Numbered from the stretch's first letter, positions 36,075 through 46,453 are shown. The stretch is DNA of 64,000 bases from Sphingomonas sp. CFBP 13720 (GCF_014842075.1 NZ_JACYVA010000001.1:124001-188000); one strand, 5' to 3'. The notes: a model not told the origin generated them from the sequence alone. Numbers and translations: made by a program.

Positions 36075-36482
36075 ATGGGCCAGTCCACACCCGTCAATCG
36101 TCACCCGGTGCTGATCGTCGAAGATGAACCTATCCTACGCCTTGAAGCACTGGACATGGTCGAGGCCGCCGGTTTCGAACCGGTCGAGGCGACGAGCGTC
36201 GAGCACGCAATTCGGATTCTCGAGGAACGGCCCGACATTCGCCTCGTCTACATGGATCTCGACATGCCGCGCGGAATCAAGGGTATCGAAATTGCCGCGG
36301 CCATTCGAAACCGCTGGCCGCCAATCGAGATCATTCTGATTGCCGCCTTTTCGATGGGCGAGGAACTGGAGTTGCCGGTTCGCGCACAATTCTTTGCAAA
36401 ACCGGTACGGTACACGCAGATCGTGGGCGCAATGCGAAGCATGATGGCGCATGTCGGCGAAGGCGACCGCAAATGCGCCTGA
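36075..36482 (+). CDS. Single-domain response regulator
   Basis: A 135-residue CheY-like receiver. VLIVEDEPILR supplies the acidic pocket, D61 in VYMDLDMP is the phosphorylation site, and K109 is in FFAKPV. There is no output domain, so it would act by protein contact or as a phosphate sink. The partner is the HWE kinase encoded just upstream. ATG at 36075 gives the normal receiver start; the frame opens earlier inside the kinase gene. Confidence 0.85.
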   Translation: MGQSTPVNRHPVLIVEDEPILRLEALDMVEAAGFEPVEATSVEHAIRILEERPDIRLVYMDLDMPRGIKGIEIAAAIRNRWPPIEIILIAAFSMGEELELPVRAQFFAKPVRYTQIVGAMRSMMAHVGEGDRKCA

Positions 36483-37081
36483 ACGGGGCGGGACAAGGAT
36501 AGCTTCGGACGTTCGCGTCTGGTGCCGTTATGAACGGACCGCGTACCGTGCTGTCGCAGCCATCGCATGCAGAGCAGTTCGATATCGCCACCTGCGGGAC
36601 GTATGCGGGATAACCGGCTGCAGTCGGACGTGCTCCGTGCTCGACACGCGTGCAGTCATCTGCACGATGCGAATATTGATTGATGATCGGCAAACGTGAA
36701 GCGCACGTGGCGTGCTTGCTGGTGATGATCGCCGCCGGGACGTCCTACTTAAGAGACGTCTACGTAGCACTCGCCACACGAAAGGGTGGACCCGACGCAT
36801 CTTGGCGCGAACGTACGAACATCGACGCGATCGCGGCAGTCGCTATCAATTGAAATATGGTTCGGGATTACGCGGCTGTTCGGGGGCTGACAGCGATACC
36901 GAAAAGTCGGCCCCAGCGTACGACAGGATAAACGCGAGACTGTGTGGCTTAGTGGAGGGATCGGAAATCAGTCCCGACAACCTCAACGGATCCGGTATCG
37001 GAGTTTTCCTGTCGTTCGCTGCCGTCAGCGCGGTCGCGGCTGACAACAAGCGGCGAAACCGTACGCCCCGGCCTGTTATGA
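36483..37081. other. 599 bp without a supported gene
   Basis: No frame here has a recognisable protein or start signal. The stretch lies between the response regulator and the 3' end of the tRNA and contains locally AT-richer segments (TTGATTGATGATC at about 36677, CAATTGAAATATGG near 36847). A frame on the minus strand (36846-37049) is not convincing. Position beside a tRNA 3' end would suit a decayed insertion, but I found no repeat of the tRNA end. Confidence 0.5.
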
Positions 37082-37158
37082 TGGTAGCGAAGGAGGGATT
37101 TGAACCCCCGACCCCAGGATTATGATTCCCGTGCTCTAACCAACTGAGCTACTTCGCC
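37082..37158 (-). tRNA. tRNA-Met (CAU anticodon), elongator-like
   Basis: A complete 77-base cloverleaf with encoded CCA. The acceptor stem is GGCGAAG/CTTCGCT with a G-U end pair; the D arm is TAGCTCAGTTGGTTAGAGC; the anticodon stem-loop is CGGGA-ATCATAA-TCCTG, giving CAT; the T loop is TTCAAAT. The body resembles elongator tRNA-Met more than initiator. A lysidine-modified tRNA-Ile would have the same anticodon and cannot be fully excluded. Confidence 0.9.
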
Positions 37159-37213
37159 CCAACGGCATCCCCTGTCGGGGAGGGCGGGCCTATACGAACG
37201 CCCGGGGTGAAGG

Positions 37214-37729
37214 TCAAGCGAACATGTGACGTGAAAGTGGCTCCCATGGACCGCCGCGATACCACCAGCTTGCGAGCCCTGCGACCTTGAGCGGACGGGG
37301 CGCGAAACCGGCGTCGAGTTGCGCCAGCAACGCCCTTGCCACGGCAGGTTCGACCTTGTTTTGCACCGTCACGTGCGGACGCCATCCGGCACGGTCCTGG
37401 GGCACCAGCATCGACGCGAAGGCGTCGGCGAGGTCCGCACGGATCGCCTCAAGCTCCGGTGATTCGATGCGATAGGCGACGCCGCGGCCGAGGTTCATCA
37501 GGCCGCCGACACGGGCAATGGGCGACGGCTGGCCGCGCGTCAGCGTCGATAGCCGTCGCTTCAGTTCGGTACCCAGTTCGGGGGCCAGATGGTGGAACAT
37601 CGTGCAATGTGCCGCCAGTACGTTGCGCTCCGGCGGGAAATAGGCGCGACGCTGACCGTCGAACCACGCCTGATCCTCGCCACCGAACAGCGCGGTGACG
37701 ATGATCGGGGCGGGGCCGGCGTCGCTCAA
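37214..37729 (-). CDS. 2'-5' RNA ligase family protein (2H phosphoesterase)
   Basis: A 171-residue protein with the two HxT/S motifs of the 2H superfamily: HCTMFHH in the first half and HVTVQNK in the second. Members hydrolyse or form 2'-5' or cyclic phosphodiesters in RNA or nucleotides. TTG at 37729 overlaps the kup stop codon (TTGA), which sets the start and suggests coupling to kup. The tRNA gene ends the transcription unit region 56 bp downstream. The substrate cannot be stated. Confidence 0.8.
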   Translation of the reverse strand: MSDAGPAPIIVTALFGGEDQAWFDGQRRAYFPPERNVLAAHCTMFHHLAPELGTELKRRLSTLTRGQPSPIARVGGLMNLGRGVAYRIESPELEAIRADLADAFASMLVPQDRAGWRPHVTVQNKVEPAVARALLAQLDAGFAPRPLKVAGLASWWYRGGPWEPLSRHMFA

Positions 37730-39651
37730 ATCTCTACCTGACTGCCCAGTTCGACCACGCGATTGGTCGGCAACCGGAAGAATTCCATCGCACTTTCCGA
37801 GTTTTGCAGCATCCATGCGAACAGCTTTTCGCGCCAGATCGGCATGCCCGGCCGCGACGACGGCAGCAATGTCTGTCGCGCGAGGAAAAAGCTGGTGTCC
37901 ATCATGCGGAAGTCGCCATCGCAGCCCCCGACGTCACGCAACGCACCCGGCACGTCCGGGTCTTGCATGAACCCGAATTTCAGGATCAGACGGTGAAAAC
38001 CCTGCCCCAGATCCTCGCTCACCGTCCGCGCGGCGGTATCGACATAGGGCGTGTCGCCGATCTTGACGGTCAGCAGGATCACACGCTCGTGCAGCACCTT
38101 GTTGTGCTTGAGGTTGTGGAGCAGCGCGTGCGGCACGCCTTCGGGCGTGGAGGTCATGAACACCGCCGTACCCGGCACGCGCGTCGCGGAATTTGCTGCC
38201 GACTGGATGAACACCTTGATCGGCATTGCCGCCTCGCGCATCCGCGCGATCATCAACGCGCGGCCCTTCGCCCAAGTCGTCAGCAGTACGAACACGATGA
38301 CGGCCACCAGCAACGGGAACCAGCCGCCGTCGGGCACCTTGGTCAGGTTCGACGCGAAATACGCGCCGTCGATGCACAGGAACGCGAACACGAACGCCCA
38401 TGTCGCGCTCGACGGCCAGTTCCAAACGCGCTTGACCAACACGCCGACCATGCAGGTGCTGATGAACATCGTACCGGTCACCGCGATGCCATAGGCGGCG
38501 GCAAGGTTGGACGATTCGCGGAAGCCGAAGATCAGCAGCAACACCATGATGAGCAGTGCCCAGTTGACCGCCGGGATGTAGATCTGCCCCGCCGCATCCG
38601 CACTGGTATGTTCGATGCGCAGACGCGGCATCAGCCCAAGCTGCACCGCCTGCTGCACGACCGAGAACGCACCGGTGATGACCGCCTGACTGGCGATGAC
38701 CGTCGCCATGGTGGCAAGAATGACCAGCGGCAGCCGGAAATCCTCCGATGCCATGAAGAAGAACGGATTGCTCGCGGCTGCAGGGTTGGCGAGCAGCAGC
38801 GCGCCCTGCCCCAGATAGTTTATCATCAGCGCGGGCAGGACCAGATACAGCCACGCGACCTGAATTGGTCGCCGCCCGAAATGCCCCATATCGGCGTAGA
38901 GCGCTTCCGCGCCGGTCACCGCCAGCACCACCGAGCCGAGCGCCAGAAACGCGAGCAGGCCATCGTTCGCGACGAATCGCACTGCCCAGATCGGGTTCAA
39001 CGCCTGAAAGATATCCGGCCGGTCCATGATGTTCAGGATGCCGAGCACCGTCAGCGTCGCGAAATAGGCGAGCATGATCGGCCCGAACAGCCGTCCGACA
39101 CTGGCAGTGCCGACCGCCTGCAACCAGAACAGCCCGATCATGATGACCACCGCGATCGGAATGACGAACGAATCGAACCCGTCGCTGACGGTCGCCAGCC
39201 CCTCGACCGCCGACAGCACCGATATAGCAGGCGTTATCATGCAGTCGCCGAAGAACAGCGCCGTCGCCAGCACGCCAAGGATCACAAGGCTGGCAGTCCA
39301 GCGCCCGCCCCCGCTCTTGCGCTGTATCAACGCCAGCAGCGCGAGGCTGCCGCCTTCGCCATTATTGTCGGCGCGCATGATGATGAAGACGTATTTGATC
39401 GTCACGATCAGCATGAGCGACCAGAAGACGAGGCTGACGACCCCGAAGATGTTCAGCTGATCGACGGTCAACGGATGGTGCCCGACGAACACTTCCTTCA
39501 TCGCATACAGCGGCGAAGTACCGATATCGCCGTACACGACGCCGATCGCGCCGAGCGACAGCTTGGCCAGCGACTGACGCCGGCCATGATGGCCTGCCCC
39601 GTCGTCGGGAAGGTCGATGGCTTCGGACGAAGCCTCTCTGGAAAATATCAC
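37726..39651 (-). CDS. kup: Potassium transporter Kup
   Basis: An inner-membrane K+/H+ symporter of 641 residues. It opens with [27 protein letters not shown], the KUP signature, and includes [25 protein letters not shown] and about 12 hydrophobic helices up to residue 460, then a cytoplasmic domain of 180 residues. GTG at 39651 is chosen because it overlaps the stop of a 14-codon leader frame and gives a typical N terminus; a TTG at 39708 in the same frame is the alternative. The downstream 2H phosphoesterase start overlaps its stop. Confidence 0.9.
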   Translation of the reverse strand: MIFSREASSEAIDLPDDGAGHHGRRQSLAKLSLGAIGVVYGDIGTSPLYAMKEVFVGHHPLTVDQLNIFGVVSLVFWSLMLIVTIKYVFIIMRADNNGEGGSLALLALIQRKSGGGRWTASLVILGVLATALFFGDCMITPAISVLSAVEGLATVSDGFDSFVIPIAVVIMIGLFWLQAVGTASVGRLFGPIMLAYFATLTVLGILNIMDRPDIFQALNPIWAVRFVANDGLLAFLALGSVVLAVTGAEALYADMGHFGRRPIQVAWLYLVLPALMINYLGQGALLLANPAAASNPFFFMASEDFRLPLVILATMATVIASQAVITGAFSVVQQAVQLGLMPRLRIEHTSADAAGQIYIPAVNWALLIMVLLLIFGFRESSNLAAAYGIAVTGTMFISTCMVGVLVKRVWNWPSSATWAFVFAFLCIDGAYFASNLTKVPDGGWFPLLVAVIVFVLLTTWAKGRALMIARMREAAMPIKVFIQSAANSATRVPGTAVFMTSTPEGVPHALLHNLKHNKVLHERVILLTVKIGDTPYVDTAARTVSEDLGQGFHRLILKFGFMQDPDVPGALRDVGGCDGDFRMMDTSFFLARQTLLPSSRPGMPIWREKLFAWMLQNSESAMEFFRLPTNRVVELGSQVEI

Positions 39652-39692
39652 GGGCGCGGGAACCGCGCCTTGGAGGCAACGAGCTTGGTCAT
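39648..39692 (-). other. Possible 14-codon leader peptide before kup
   Basis: An ATG-initiated frame of 14 codons ([14 protein letters not shown]) ends in TGA that overlaps the GTG proposed for kup (GTGA). It could couple translation of kup to a leader. The evidence is only position and length; a longer TTG-initiated Kup would erase it. Confidence 0.25.
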
Positions 39693-39818
39693 ATCGACCG
39701 CGTCCCAATGGTTCAGGGCCGGGCCGTTAGCACGCGCAACATGGGTCCGCAACGGGACAAGATGGGGCGTACCGACTGCACGGTTCCTGAACGGGATTTT
39801 CCCCGACCTTCCTGCTCT

Positions 39819-42497
39819 TTAACGGCGTGCTCGCGGTACGAAGGCATCGATTGCCGCCGGAATCAGCGCCAGGTTCTGGATCGCTGCCAGACCCCATTGC
39901 GATGCCGCATTGGTGCTGACACCGGGCCACTCGACGACCCCGCCCGGCAAGCGGATGCGCGGATCGCCCGCCGCCACGCCCAGCCCCGCACGACCGGCAA
40001 AGAACTCTCCCGCCCCGCGCGTCGCCAGTGCCGCATCGCCCGTGGCCCGGGCGGCATAGGCAGTCAGCCGTGAATGCGCTTCGCCCAGATTCTCCGACCC
40101 CTTGCGTGGACCGAAGCGTGCCTCGAACGCTGCCTTCGGTGCGTTGTAATAACGGCAATAGTCCAGCCAAGCCGCCCGATAGCCCGGTACGTCGAGCAGC
40201 CCGAGCAACTCGGCATTGACCTCGACCGCGCCGAACACCGCGTTCAGATGCGACAGCGACACCTGATCACCCGACCCGACGAACCGCCCGCTGGCCAGAT
40301 GATAGGGCGCGCTTCCGGCCATCCAACCGTTCTTCAACCGTCCGATACTGTCCATTCCGGCGACCAAACGATCGCGCCAGCGGATGTCGCCCGTTCGCTC
40401 CCATTCGGTCAGCCATGCGGCAGCAAGCGAACACCAGACCGTGCCGAACGACATTTCGATCGTACCGGGCGGCAGTACCGGACGTGCGGCCCCCGGGACT
40501 TTCCGGCCGATTTCGACCTGCGTCAGCGTGTTCGCCGAATCGAGCAGGTCGCGCATCAGATCGCCGACCCGTTCGTCGGCCGTGAGATAGTAGAAGATGC
40601 GGCGATAGGCGGCAGTGCTGACCCGCGGCTGTTTCGAACTGTCGCTCCAGTGCTGGACGCCATGCCGCGTCCCCATCCCCCGGAACCGGCCGAGATGGTA
40701 CACGTCGACTTCGCCGGTGTGACGGGTCATCGCTTCCGCCAGCCGATATGCCTGTCCGCCGCCGGTGCGCACCGCCTGCAACCACAGCCAGAGGTCGGGT
40801 GACAATTCGCTGTTGGCCCATGCGAAGCCGCCGATATCGTACCGCCACTGATGCCGGTCGGCATCGTAGGTGTGCATTACGTCGCCATGATTCCAGAAGC
40901 CGTACCAGTGCCGCCGGTCGACCTCCCCCGCATAGAAATCGACGAGGTTCGTCAGTTGATTCTCGATCGCGGTGCGATTGGGCGTCGACCGGTCCGGCAG
41001 GCTCCAGTCGCCGAACACCCCCGCCGCGTGCAGCCCGGCGGCGTCCGCGACCAGCTGAGGCGGTTGGGCACCGATCGTCGCCAGTTCCTGCAACCGTGCG
41101 GTTGGCGGCGTCGCGCCGAACGCCCACAGCATCAGTTCGCTGGTCCGTGCCACGCCGACGGCGGTGTCCCAACCCGGCTCGTAATCCTCGTAGGTGACGG
41201 CCAGTCCTTCGTTCTGCGCGGCGAACGCTTCCATGCTCATCGTGTCGCGATAGGGGCGAAGGTCCATCGCCGCCGCTTGCGGCGACCACAGCCACATCGT
41301 CAGCGTCGCGGCGTCGCTTGCCGCGTCGGCCACGGCGATCTCGGTGGGGTGTCGCTGCCAGAACCACCGCGCCGACAGCGCCGCACCGCCGGACGGCGAA
41401 CCGACATAGCCGAAACCGGGCGCGCGTCCGCCTTCCGCGGCATCGATCCATGCGTGGCCGGGGGCGGTACGCTTGCGGAGTGTGAAGCCGCCCGCCGATA
41501 GTTGCGTCAACGACACGTCCCCCCACGCCGGAATACGTTCGATCAGATCGCCGACGGGCTTGTCCATCGCAGCGGGCGGCGGCGTGGCCTTGCCCGCAAC
41601 CTGTGCCGCGCGGGTCGCGGCGCCGGGATCGCGGCGAAGTCCGGTCAGCGGGCGCACCGCCTCCACGAACATCGTGTCGTCGCCCAGCGCGAACCGGACA
41701 TGCCGATCGTGCAGCGGCGCGGTCATTGGCACCGAAGTCGCGACGCCGATGCCGGATACGAACCACTGCGCCGGATCGAGGTCGTGGACGAAGCTGTGCA
41801 CGACCCGCAGCCCTTCCGACCCGGCATAGGCATAGAGCCGAACGGTGAAGGGCAGCGCCGATTGGCCGCCGCCCATATGGCGGCCCTCCACCTTCACTAC
41901 CGCGCGGACCGGGCCGCGCTGTTCGATCGTAACCCGTTCGATCGTGCCTTTCAGCGGGATACGCGGTCCGTCCGGCGACCCCCGCCGCACTTCGCCAACC
42001 AGCGCGACGTCGCGAAGGACCGCGCGACCGCCCCGCGTCGCCTGGCGAATCACCGCGTCACCAACGCGCGGGATTTCCCAGCGCAGATCGCCGCTTCGGA
42101 TGACGATCAGATCGCCGCGTTCCTCGACCCGGACCGGATCGGCAGGCGCGGCAGCGCGGCCGGGCGTTACCTGAAGGCCACTACCGATCGCGGCATCGGC
42201 CGGCAGCGCGTGCGCCGTCCATTTGACCGATCCGTCGGGCCATGTCGCGGTGATCCAGCTTTGCGCCGGGATAGGCCGCCCGGCCGCGTCACGGACCGCC
42301 AGCGACTGACGCCCAGTCACGGTGCCGCGCGGCCACGCCAGTCCGAACGTCTGTCCGGCATGCAGCGTCGGCGTCGTCCCGTCGACCCACTTCGCCCGGG
42401 CCAGCGGCGCCGGACGCGTCGCCGCAACGCCCGGGAGGGCGCGGACGGTCGCGGCGACCATGGTCGATGCAAGCAGGGTGCGGCGCGTCAGGCGCAT
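39819..42497 (-). CDS. Exo-rhamnogalacturonan lyase family protein (PL26-like candidate)
   Basis: An 892-residue exported protein with a Tat signal (RLTRRTLLASTMVAA). The N-terminal half is beta-rich (TFGLAWPRGTV, DGSVKWTAHALP), and the C-terminal half is helical with HWYGFWNHGDVMHTYD, YHLGRFRGMGTRHGVQHWSD and SLSHLNAVFGAVEVNAELL, resembling an alpha/alpha toroid. Size and layout recall exo-acting rhamnogalacturonan lyases. Context supports a role on rhamnogalacturonan fragments: it follows the TonB receptor and DUF6250-like gene on one strand. Assignment to PL26 is from memory and unverified. Confidence 0.65.
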   Translation of the reverse strand: MRLTRRTLLASTMVAATVRALPGVAATRPAPLARAKWVDGTTPTLHAGQTFGLAWPRGTVTGRQSLAVRDAAGRPIPAQSWITATWPDGSVKWTAHALPADAAIGSGLQVTPGRAAAPADPVRVEERGDLIVIRSGDLRWEIPRVGDAVIRQATRGGRAVLRDVALVGEVRRGSPDGPRIPLKGTIERVTIEQRGPVRAVVKVEGRHMGGGQSALPFTVRLYAYAGSEGLRVVHSFVHDLDPAQWFVSGIGVATSVPMTAPLHDRHVRFALGDDTMFVEAVRPLTGLRRDPGAATRAAQVAGKATPPPAAMDKPVGDLIERIPAWGDVSLTQLSAGGFTLRKRTAPGHAWIDAAEGGRAPGFGYVGSPSGGAALSARWFWQRHPTEIAVADAASDAATLTMWLWSPQAAAMDLRPYRDTMSMEAFAAQNEGLAVTYEDYEPGWDTAVGVARTSELMLWAFGATPPTARLQELATIGAQPPQLVADAAGLHAAGVFGDWSLPDRSTPNRTAIENQLTNLVDFYAGEVDRRHWYGFWNHGDVMHTYDADRHQWRYDIGGFAWANSELSPDLWLWLQAVRTGGGQAYRLAEAMTRHTGEVDVYHLGRFRGMGTRHGVQHWSDSSKQPRVSTAAYRRIFYYLTADERVGDLMRDLLDSANTLTQVEIGRKVPGAARPVLPPGTIEMSFGTVWCSLAAAWLTEWERTGDIRWRDRLVAGMDSIGRLKNGWMAGSAPYHLASGRFVGSGDQVSLSHLNAVFGAVEVNAELLGLLDVPGYRAAWLDYCRYYNAPKAAFEARFGPRKGSENLGEAHSRLTAYAARATGDAALATRGAGEFFAGRAGLGVAAGDPRIRLPGGVVEWPGVSTNAASQWGLAAIQNLALIPAAIDAFVPRARR

Positions 42498-42506
42498 GGC
42501 GGTTCC

Positions 42507-43238
42507 TTATCGGTGAGAGATGCGAAGACGGCGGATCTTCAAATGGCTCTGCGTCGTACGGAGTGCGAACCAGCCGCTGCGATAGGGTTCGGCATCGTTC
42601 AGGACGAACAGCGTACGCCCGTCGCGTTCGACCGCGATATGCGAACCATCCGCGATCAGCGTGATCGTCGTCCAGCGATTGGGACGCAGCATATCCGCCG
42701 CACCCGTTCGGTCGTGTTCGGGCAACAGCGGACGGACACCGGGCACGCCGACATAGCGGCGCATCCGCGTCGTCGTGTTCCGGTTGCCACCGATCCCGAC
42801 ATAATAGGTCTTTAGCGTATCATACCGTTCGAACCTGCCGAAGCGGCCGGCGGCGAACACCGAGCCATCGGGTGCGGCAGGATCACTGGCCATCCAGAAG
42901 GCGTTGAGGTCGCTGACCGCATCGTTCGGCCCGCCGCGTGCTACGGCCATCGCCTCGAACCGGATGCGCACCGGCCCGGTAAGCCGTTGCGGGTGCCACA
43001 GCGTCAGCCCCTTCGCGGTATCGATATCGATGCTGCCGGACGACCCGATGCGCACGATCGCCGCCGGGTCTTCGGCCTCGATCCGCCACGCTGGCGCCTC
43101 CACCGGATGTATGCACGCGCCGAGCAGCAGCGCGGATACAAGAACACCCGGCCGCCACGAGGGCGTCCGGGTGCAGGTGGGGAAATCGGGGCCGGGCCGG
43201 AACGGCATCGCAGGAAGACGTCCGGCCCGGTCGGTCAC
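42507..43238 (-). CDS. Lipoprotein, DUF6250-like, polysaccharide-locus protein
   Basis: A 243-residue protein with a lipobox (SALLLGAC, Cys at 42 from the GTG start or 32 from ATG at 43208). The mature part is a concanavalin-like beta sandwich by pattern: RIRFEAMAVARGG, NAFWMASDP, YYVGIGGNRNTTTRMRRY, WTTITLIADGSHIAVERDG. Such proteins (I recall DUF6250) accompany rhamnogalacturonan lyases and may bind or cleave the glycan. The GTG at 43238 overlaps the TonB receptor stop (GTGA). Function is unproven. Confidence 0.65.
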   Translation of the reverse strand: MTDRAGRLPAMPFRPGPDFPTCTRTPSWRPGVLVSALLLGACIHPVEAPAWRIEAEDPAAIVRIGSSGSIDIDTAKGLTLWHPQRLTGPVRIRFEAMAVARGGPNDAVSDLNAFWMASDPAAPDGSVFAAGRFGRFERYDTLKTYYVGIGGNRNTTTRMRRYVGVPGVRPLLPEHDRTGAADMLRPNRWTTITLIADGSHIAVERDGRTLFVLNDAEPYRSGWFALRTTQSHLKIRRLRISHR

Positions 43239-46200
43239 AGCTTGAACTGCGCACCCACGAAGATGCGGCGGCCATAATCGCTGTATTCGATCGAACGGGC
43301 GTCATCGATGTACGACCGCGCCAGTTCGTTGGTCAGGTTCAGCGCTTCGAAGAACAGGCTGTACTGCGGCGTGATGCGGAACTGGACCCGCGCATCGACA
43401 TAGGTTTCGCCCCGCCGGAATACCGGGTTGTTGCTGACCGACGCGTCGGCGGCCGTGAGCAGATAGTCGCTGCGCTTGTTGTAGCTGACCCGGGCGTTCA
43501 GCCAGTCCTTGTCGTAGAAAACGCTGCCATTGTACGTGTATTTGGACAGGCCGGGAAACGCGTCGAGCGCTTCGCCCGTCGCCACGTTCGTCAGCGAGCT
43601 GTTGAGCGCGCGGCTGTAGGTGAAGTTGCCGTTCACCCCGAAACCGTCGAACGGCGCGGGCAGGAAGGTGAACGCCGTCGATGCACTGAATTCGAACCCG
43701 TCGAGCTTCGCCCCGAAGCCGTTGGTCGGCTGGCGGACCGTGAACAATGCGCCGTCACCGAACAGGTCGACGCCCGCGATAACCTGAGCCGGCAGAACGA
43801 AGCTTTTGATGTTCTTGTAATAATAGCCGATGCTGACGACGGTGTCGGCATTGGGATACCATGCTGCGTTCAGGTCGTATTGATCGGCACGATACGGCTT
43901 TAGCGACGGGTTGCCAGCCGTGCAGGTGTCTTCGCCGGCGATCGAGTCCGCCGTATCGATGACGCAATTAACGGCGGGCGACAGATCGGTCGGACGCGGG
44001 CGTGCCAGATTCTTGGCGTAGGTCGCACGGACGAACAGGTTGGGCTGTACCTCCAGCGACAGGTTCACCGCCGGCAACCAGTCGTGATAATCGTTGGTCA
44101 GCGTCACTTCCTGCACCGCGACGGTGGCGATTTCGATTACTGGTGGAATGCCGTTAACGCCCGTACCCGGCCGCACGCGGTTTTCGCGCCGTGTATTGCT
44201 GCTGGTCGAGTCATCACGGGTGTAGGTGTACCGCATGCCGCCGTTGCCGGTCAGCGGCATCCCGAAGATTTCGGTGCCGAAGTTCAGCTTCAGATACCCG
44301 GCAACGATCTTCTCGTTGATGATGTAGCCCGGGATCTGCGGCAGACCATTTGCTTCACGTACCCGGTCCTGATTGAAGCCGGACAGGTCGTAGAACCGCG
44401 ACAGATTGGCGAAATCGAACAGCGGTTGCGCCAGACGTGTAGGCGCGCCTTCGACCGCGTCGATCCCGCCGAACAGCGGCGCGCCTCCGGTGATGCCGCC
44501 ATTGGTCTGGAGAAACTGCTGATACTGGGCAGGGCTGAAATAATAGGTGTTGGGCTGTGCGCCGGTGGCGGGCACCGGGCCGATGACCGTCGTGTACGAC
44601 ACGTTGTTGTTATACTGGAACACTGCCGGCTGGGCGACAATACCGGCGGCCGGCACCGCCGTCACTTGCGGCGACAGCAGCCGGCTGCCACCCGCGCCAT
44701 AGAAAACCAGATCCTGACTACGATACTGGCCACCGAACTTGAGGCTTTTGAGGAACCCCGAGTCCAGATCGTAATCGACGTCGAGCTTCAGCTGATCTTC
44801 GGCGGAGTCGTTCTGACTGGGGCGGTATTGAACGTTGGGCCCGGACTGCACCAGCAGCTGGCCATTGGCACCGCGCCGGGTATTGTCACCATAGGCCGCG
44901 ATGTTTGCAGGATCGAAGGCACTGGGAAAGGTGATGATCGGCAGACCATCGTCGTTGCGGCGGTCGACCGAAATGCCCGACACCCCGGTCGTGATCGATA
45001 CCAGATTGGTTTCGTTGACGCGGTTGCCTTCCGAGCGGGATGCAAGGAACACCATCTTCATCCGGTCGAGGTCCCATTTGAACCCGGTCTGGAGATAGCG
45101 TGTGTTCTCGTCATAGCTGAAATCGCGGCGCTGAACGCCGACGATGTTGCTTGCCCCGCCCGAATTGGCGACGATGTTGTTCCCCGGGGGCGTGCCGGCG
45201 TTCAGCGCGGTCGTCCAGCTGGTCAAGACGTGGCCGTCGGTCGTGACGAACGACTGCGTCGGACGCGGGCGCGACGTTCCCCCGGCGGCGTTGTTGGCCA
45301 ATGCCGCGTCGAGATTGTAGCGGGTGATGTCCGGCGTGCTGCTGACGATGCCCGCGTTGTTCAGGCCGCCGCCCATGTTTACGGCGTAGTTGGTGTCGCG
45401 CAGATTCTGGTTGCGGTAGTTCAGCTGAACCTGACCCCAGACCGAGAAATTGTCGGCGAACTGGACCTGCGCCTGAAAGTCGACCGACGTGCGCGCATCA
45501 GTGCGCTCGTTGTTGCGATAGCGCACCGAGCCCGGCGACCAGTCGAAGAACTGGGTTTCGCATGCCAGCCGAGCCGCCGTCGCGAGCGCCGCCGTCGTGC
45601 CCGTGGTGCCGGCGCAGCTCTCGTAGCTGCCGAAATTGGCATAGGCCGGATCGGCAACGGTCTTTTCCGGCGAGCGATCGAAATCGAGATAACGCTGCCA
45701 GTTGGTGTTCGCGACCGAATCACCGCGCGTGTCGACGACGCTGTGAGTCACGTTGAACAACACGCCCAGCCGGCCGTCGAGCAGATCGGAACGACCCGCC
45801 GTCAGGTTGAAGCGCGGGCGCCATTTTTCGGTGAGGTTGAGGCGCTGGGCCTCACCCTTGATGCTGAACAGCGGCTTCACCAGTTCGAGCGGACGGCGGG
45901 TCTCAACCCGCACGGTGCCGCCGATGCCGCCTTCGGTCAGGTCGACGGTATAGCCCTTGTACACGTCGACCGATTTGACCAGTTCGACGGCCAGTTCACG
46001 GAAATCGCCGCTGCGCTCGCCGCCGGGCGACTGCTGGCTGACGCCGTTGACCTCGACGCGATTCAAATCGGGTTCAACGCCGCGGATCGAAATCTTGCTG
46101 CCTTCGCCAAAGTCTCGTTGCAGCTGGACACCGGTTACCCGCGCCAGCGCCTCGCCGACATTCTTGTCGGGAAAGCTGGCAATGTCTTCCGCGACGATCG

Positions 46201-46453
46201 AGTCGACCACCGTGTCGGCGTTCTTCTTGCGTGCGTTGGCCGACTGGAGCGATGCCCGCGTACCGGTGACGAGAATGTCGGTTTCTTCGGCCAACGGGTC
46301 CGTGGGCGACTGGGCAGTCGTACCGGTGGCCGGTGCGTTGCCGGTTTCAGGCGCGACCTGCGCCCATGCCGGCGCGCTGCCCGATGCGATCAGGAGCGCG
46401 AGACCGGATGCAGCCCAACGGACCTGCGACCGGCGATTGGCGATGCGTGACAT
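43235..46453 (-). CDS. TonB-dependent receptor (Xanth-Caul type)
   Basis: A 1072-residue outer-membrane receptor. A signal peptide ends at APAWAQ, a TonB-box-like DILVTGTRAS precedes the plug (FPDKNVGEALARVTGVQ, ISIRGVEPDLNRVEVNG), and a 22-strand barrel fills the rest, ending in RRIFVGAQFKL. GGAGGGG precedes ATG 46453; longer frames to 46501 are unlikely. Placement at the head of the lyase operon and divergent from the PL11 gene indicates uptake of rhamnogalacturonan oligosaccharides across the outer membrane. Confidence 0.9.
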   Translation of the reverse strand: MSRIANRRSQVRWAASGLALLIASGSAPAWAQVAPETGNAPATGTTAQSPTDPLAEETDILVTGTRASLQSANARKKNADTVVDSIVAEDIASFPDKNVGEALARVTGVQLQRDFGEGSKISIRGVEPDLNRVEVNGVSQQSPGGERSGDFRELAVELVKSVDVYKGYTVDLTEGGIGGTVRVETRRPLELVKPLFSIKGEAQRLNLTEKWRPRFNLTAGRSDLLDGRLGVLFNVTHSVVDTRGDSVANTNWQRYLDFDRSPEKTVADPAYANFGSYESCAGTTGTTAALATAARLACETQFFDWSPGSVRYRNNERTDARTSVDFQAQVQFADNFSVWGQVQLNYRNQNLRDTNYAVNMGGGLNNAGIVSSTPDITRYNLDAALANNAAGGTSRPRPTQSFVTTDGHVLTSWTTALNAGTPPGNNIVANSGGASNIVGVQRRDFSYDENTRYLQTGFKWDLDRMKMVFLASRSEGNRVNETNLVSITTGVSGISVDRRNDDGLPIITFPSAFDPANIAAYGDNTRRGANGQLLVQSGPNVQYRPSQNDSAEDQLKLDVDYDLDSGFLKSLKFGGQYRSQDLVFYGAGGSRLLSPQVTAVPAAGIVAQPAVFQYNNNVSYTTVIGPVPATGAQPNTYYFSPAQYQQFLQTNGGITGGAPLFGGIDAVEGAPTRLAQPLFDFANLSRFYDLSGFNQDRVREANGLPQIPGYIINEKIVAGYLKLNFGTEIFGMPLTGNGGMRYTYTRDDSTSSNTRRENRVRPGTGVNGIPPVIEIATVAVQEVTLTNDYHDWLPAVNLSLEVQPNLFVRATYAKNLARPRPTDLSPAVNCVIDTADSIAGEDTCTAGNPSLKPYRADQYDLNAAWYPNADTVVSIGYYYKNIKSFVLPAQVIAGVDLFGDGALFTVRQPTNGFGAKLDGFEFSASTAFTFLPAPFDGFGVNGNFTYSRALNSSLTNVATGEALDAFPGLSKYTYNGSVFYDKDWLNARVSYNKRSDYLLTAADASVSNNPVFRRGETYVDARVQFRITPQYSLFFEALNLTNELARSYIDDARSIEYSDYGRRIFVGAQFKL

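Noticed and set aside
36528-36800. 90-codon minus-strand frame after the response regulator
   Set aside because: Arg/Ser-rich chance frame without start signal or motif.
37082-37158. Attachment site at the tRNA 3' end
   Set aside because: No second copy of the tRNA 3' end and no integrase gene were seen in the window.
44084-46450. 788-codon plus-strand frame opposite the TonB receptor
   Set aside because: Antisense shadow; low-complexity, with no family features.
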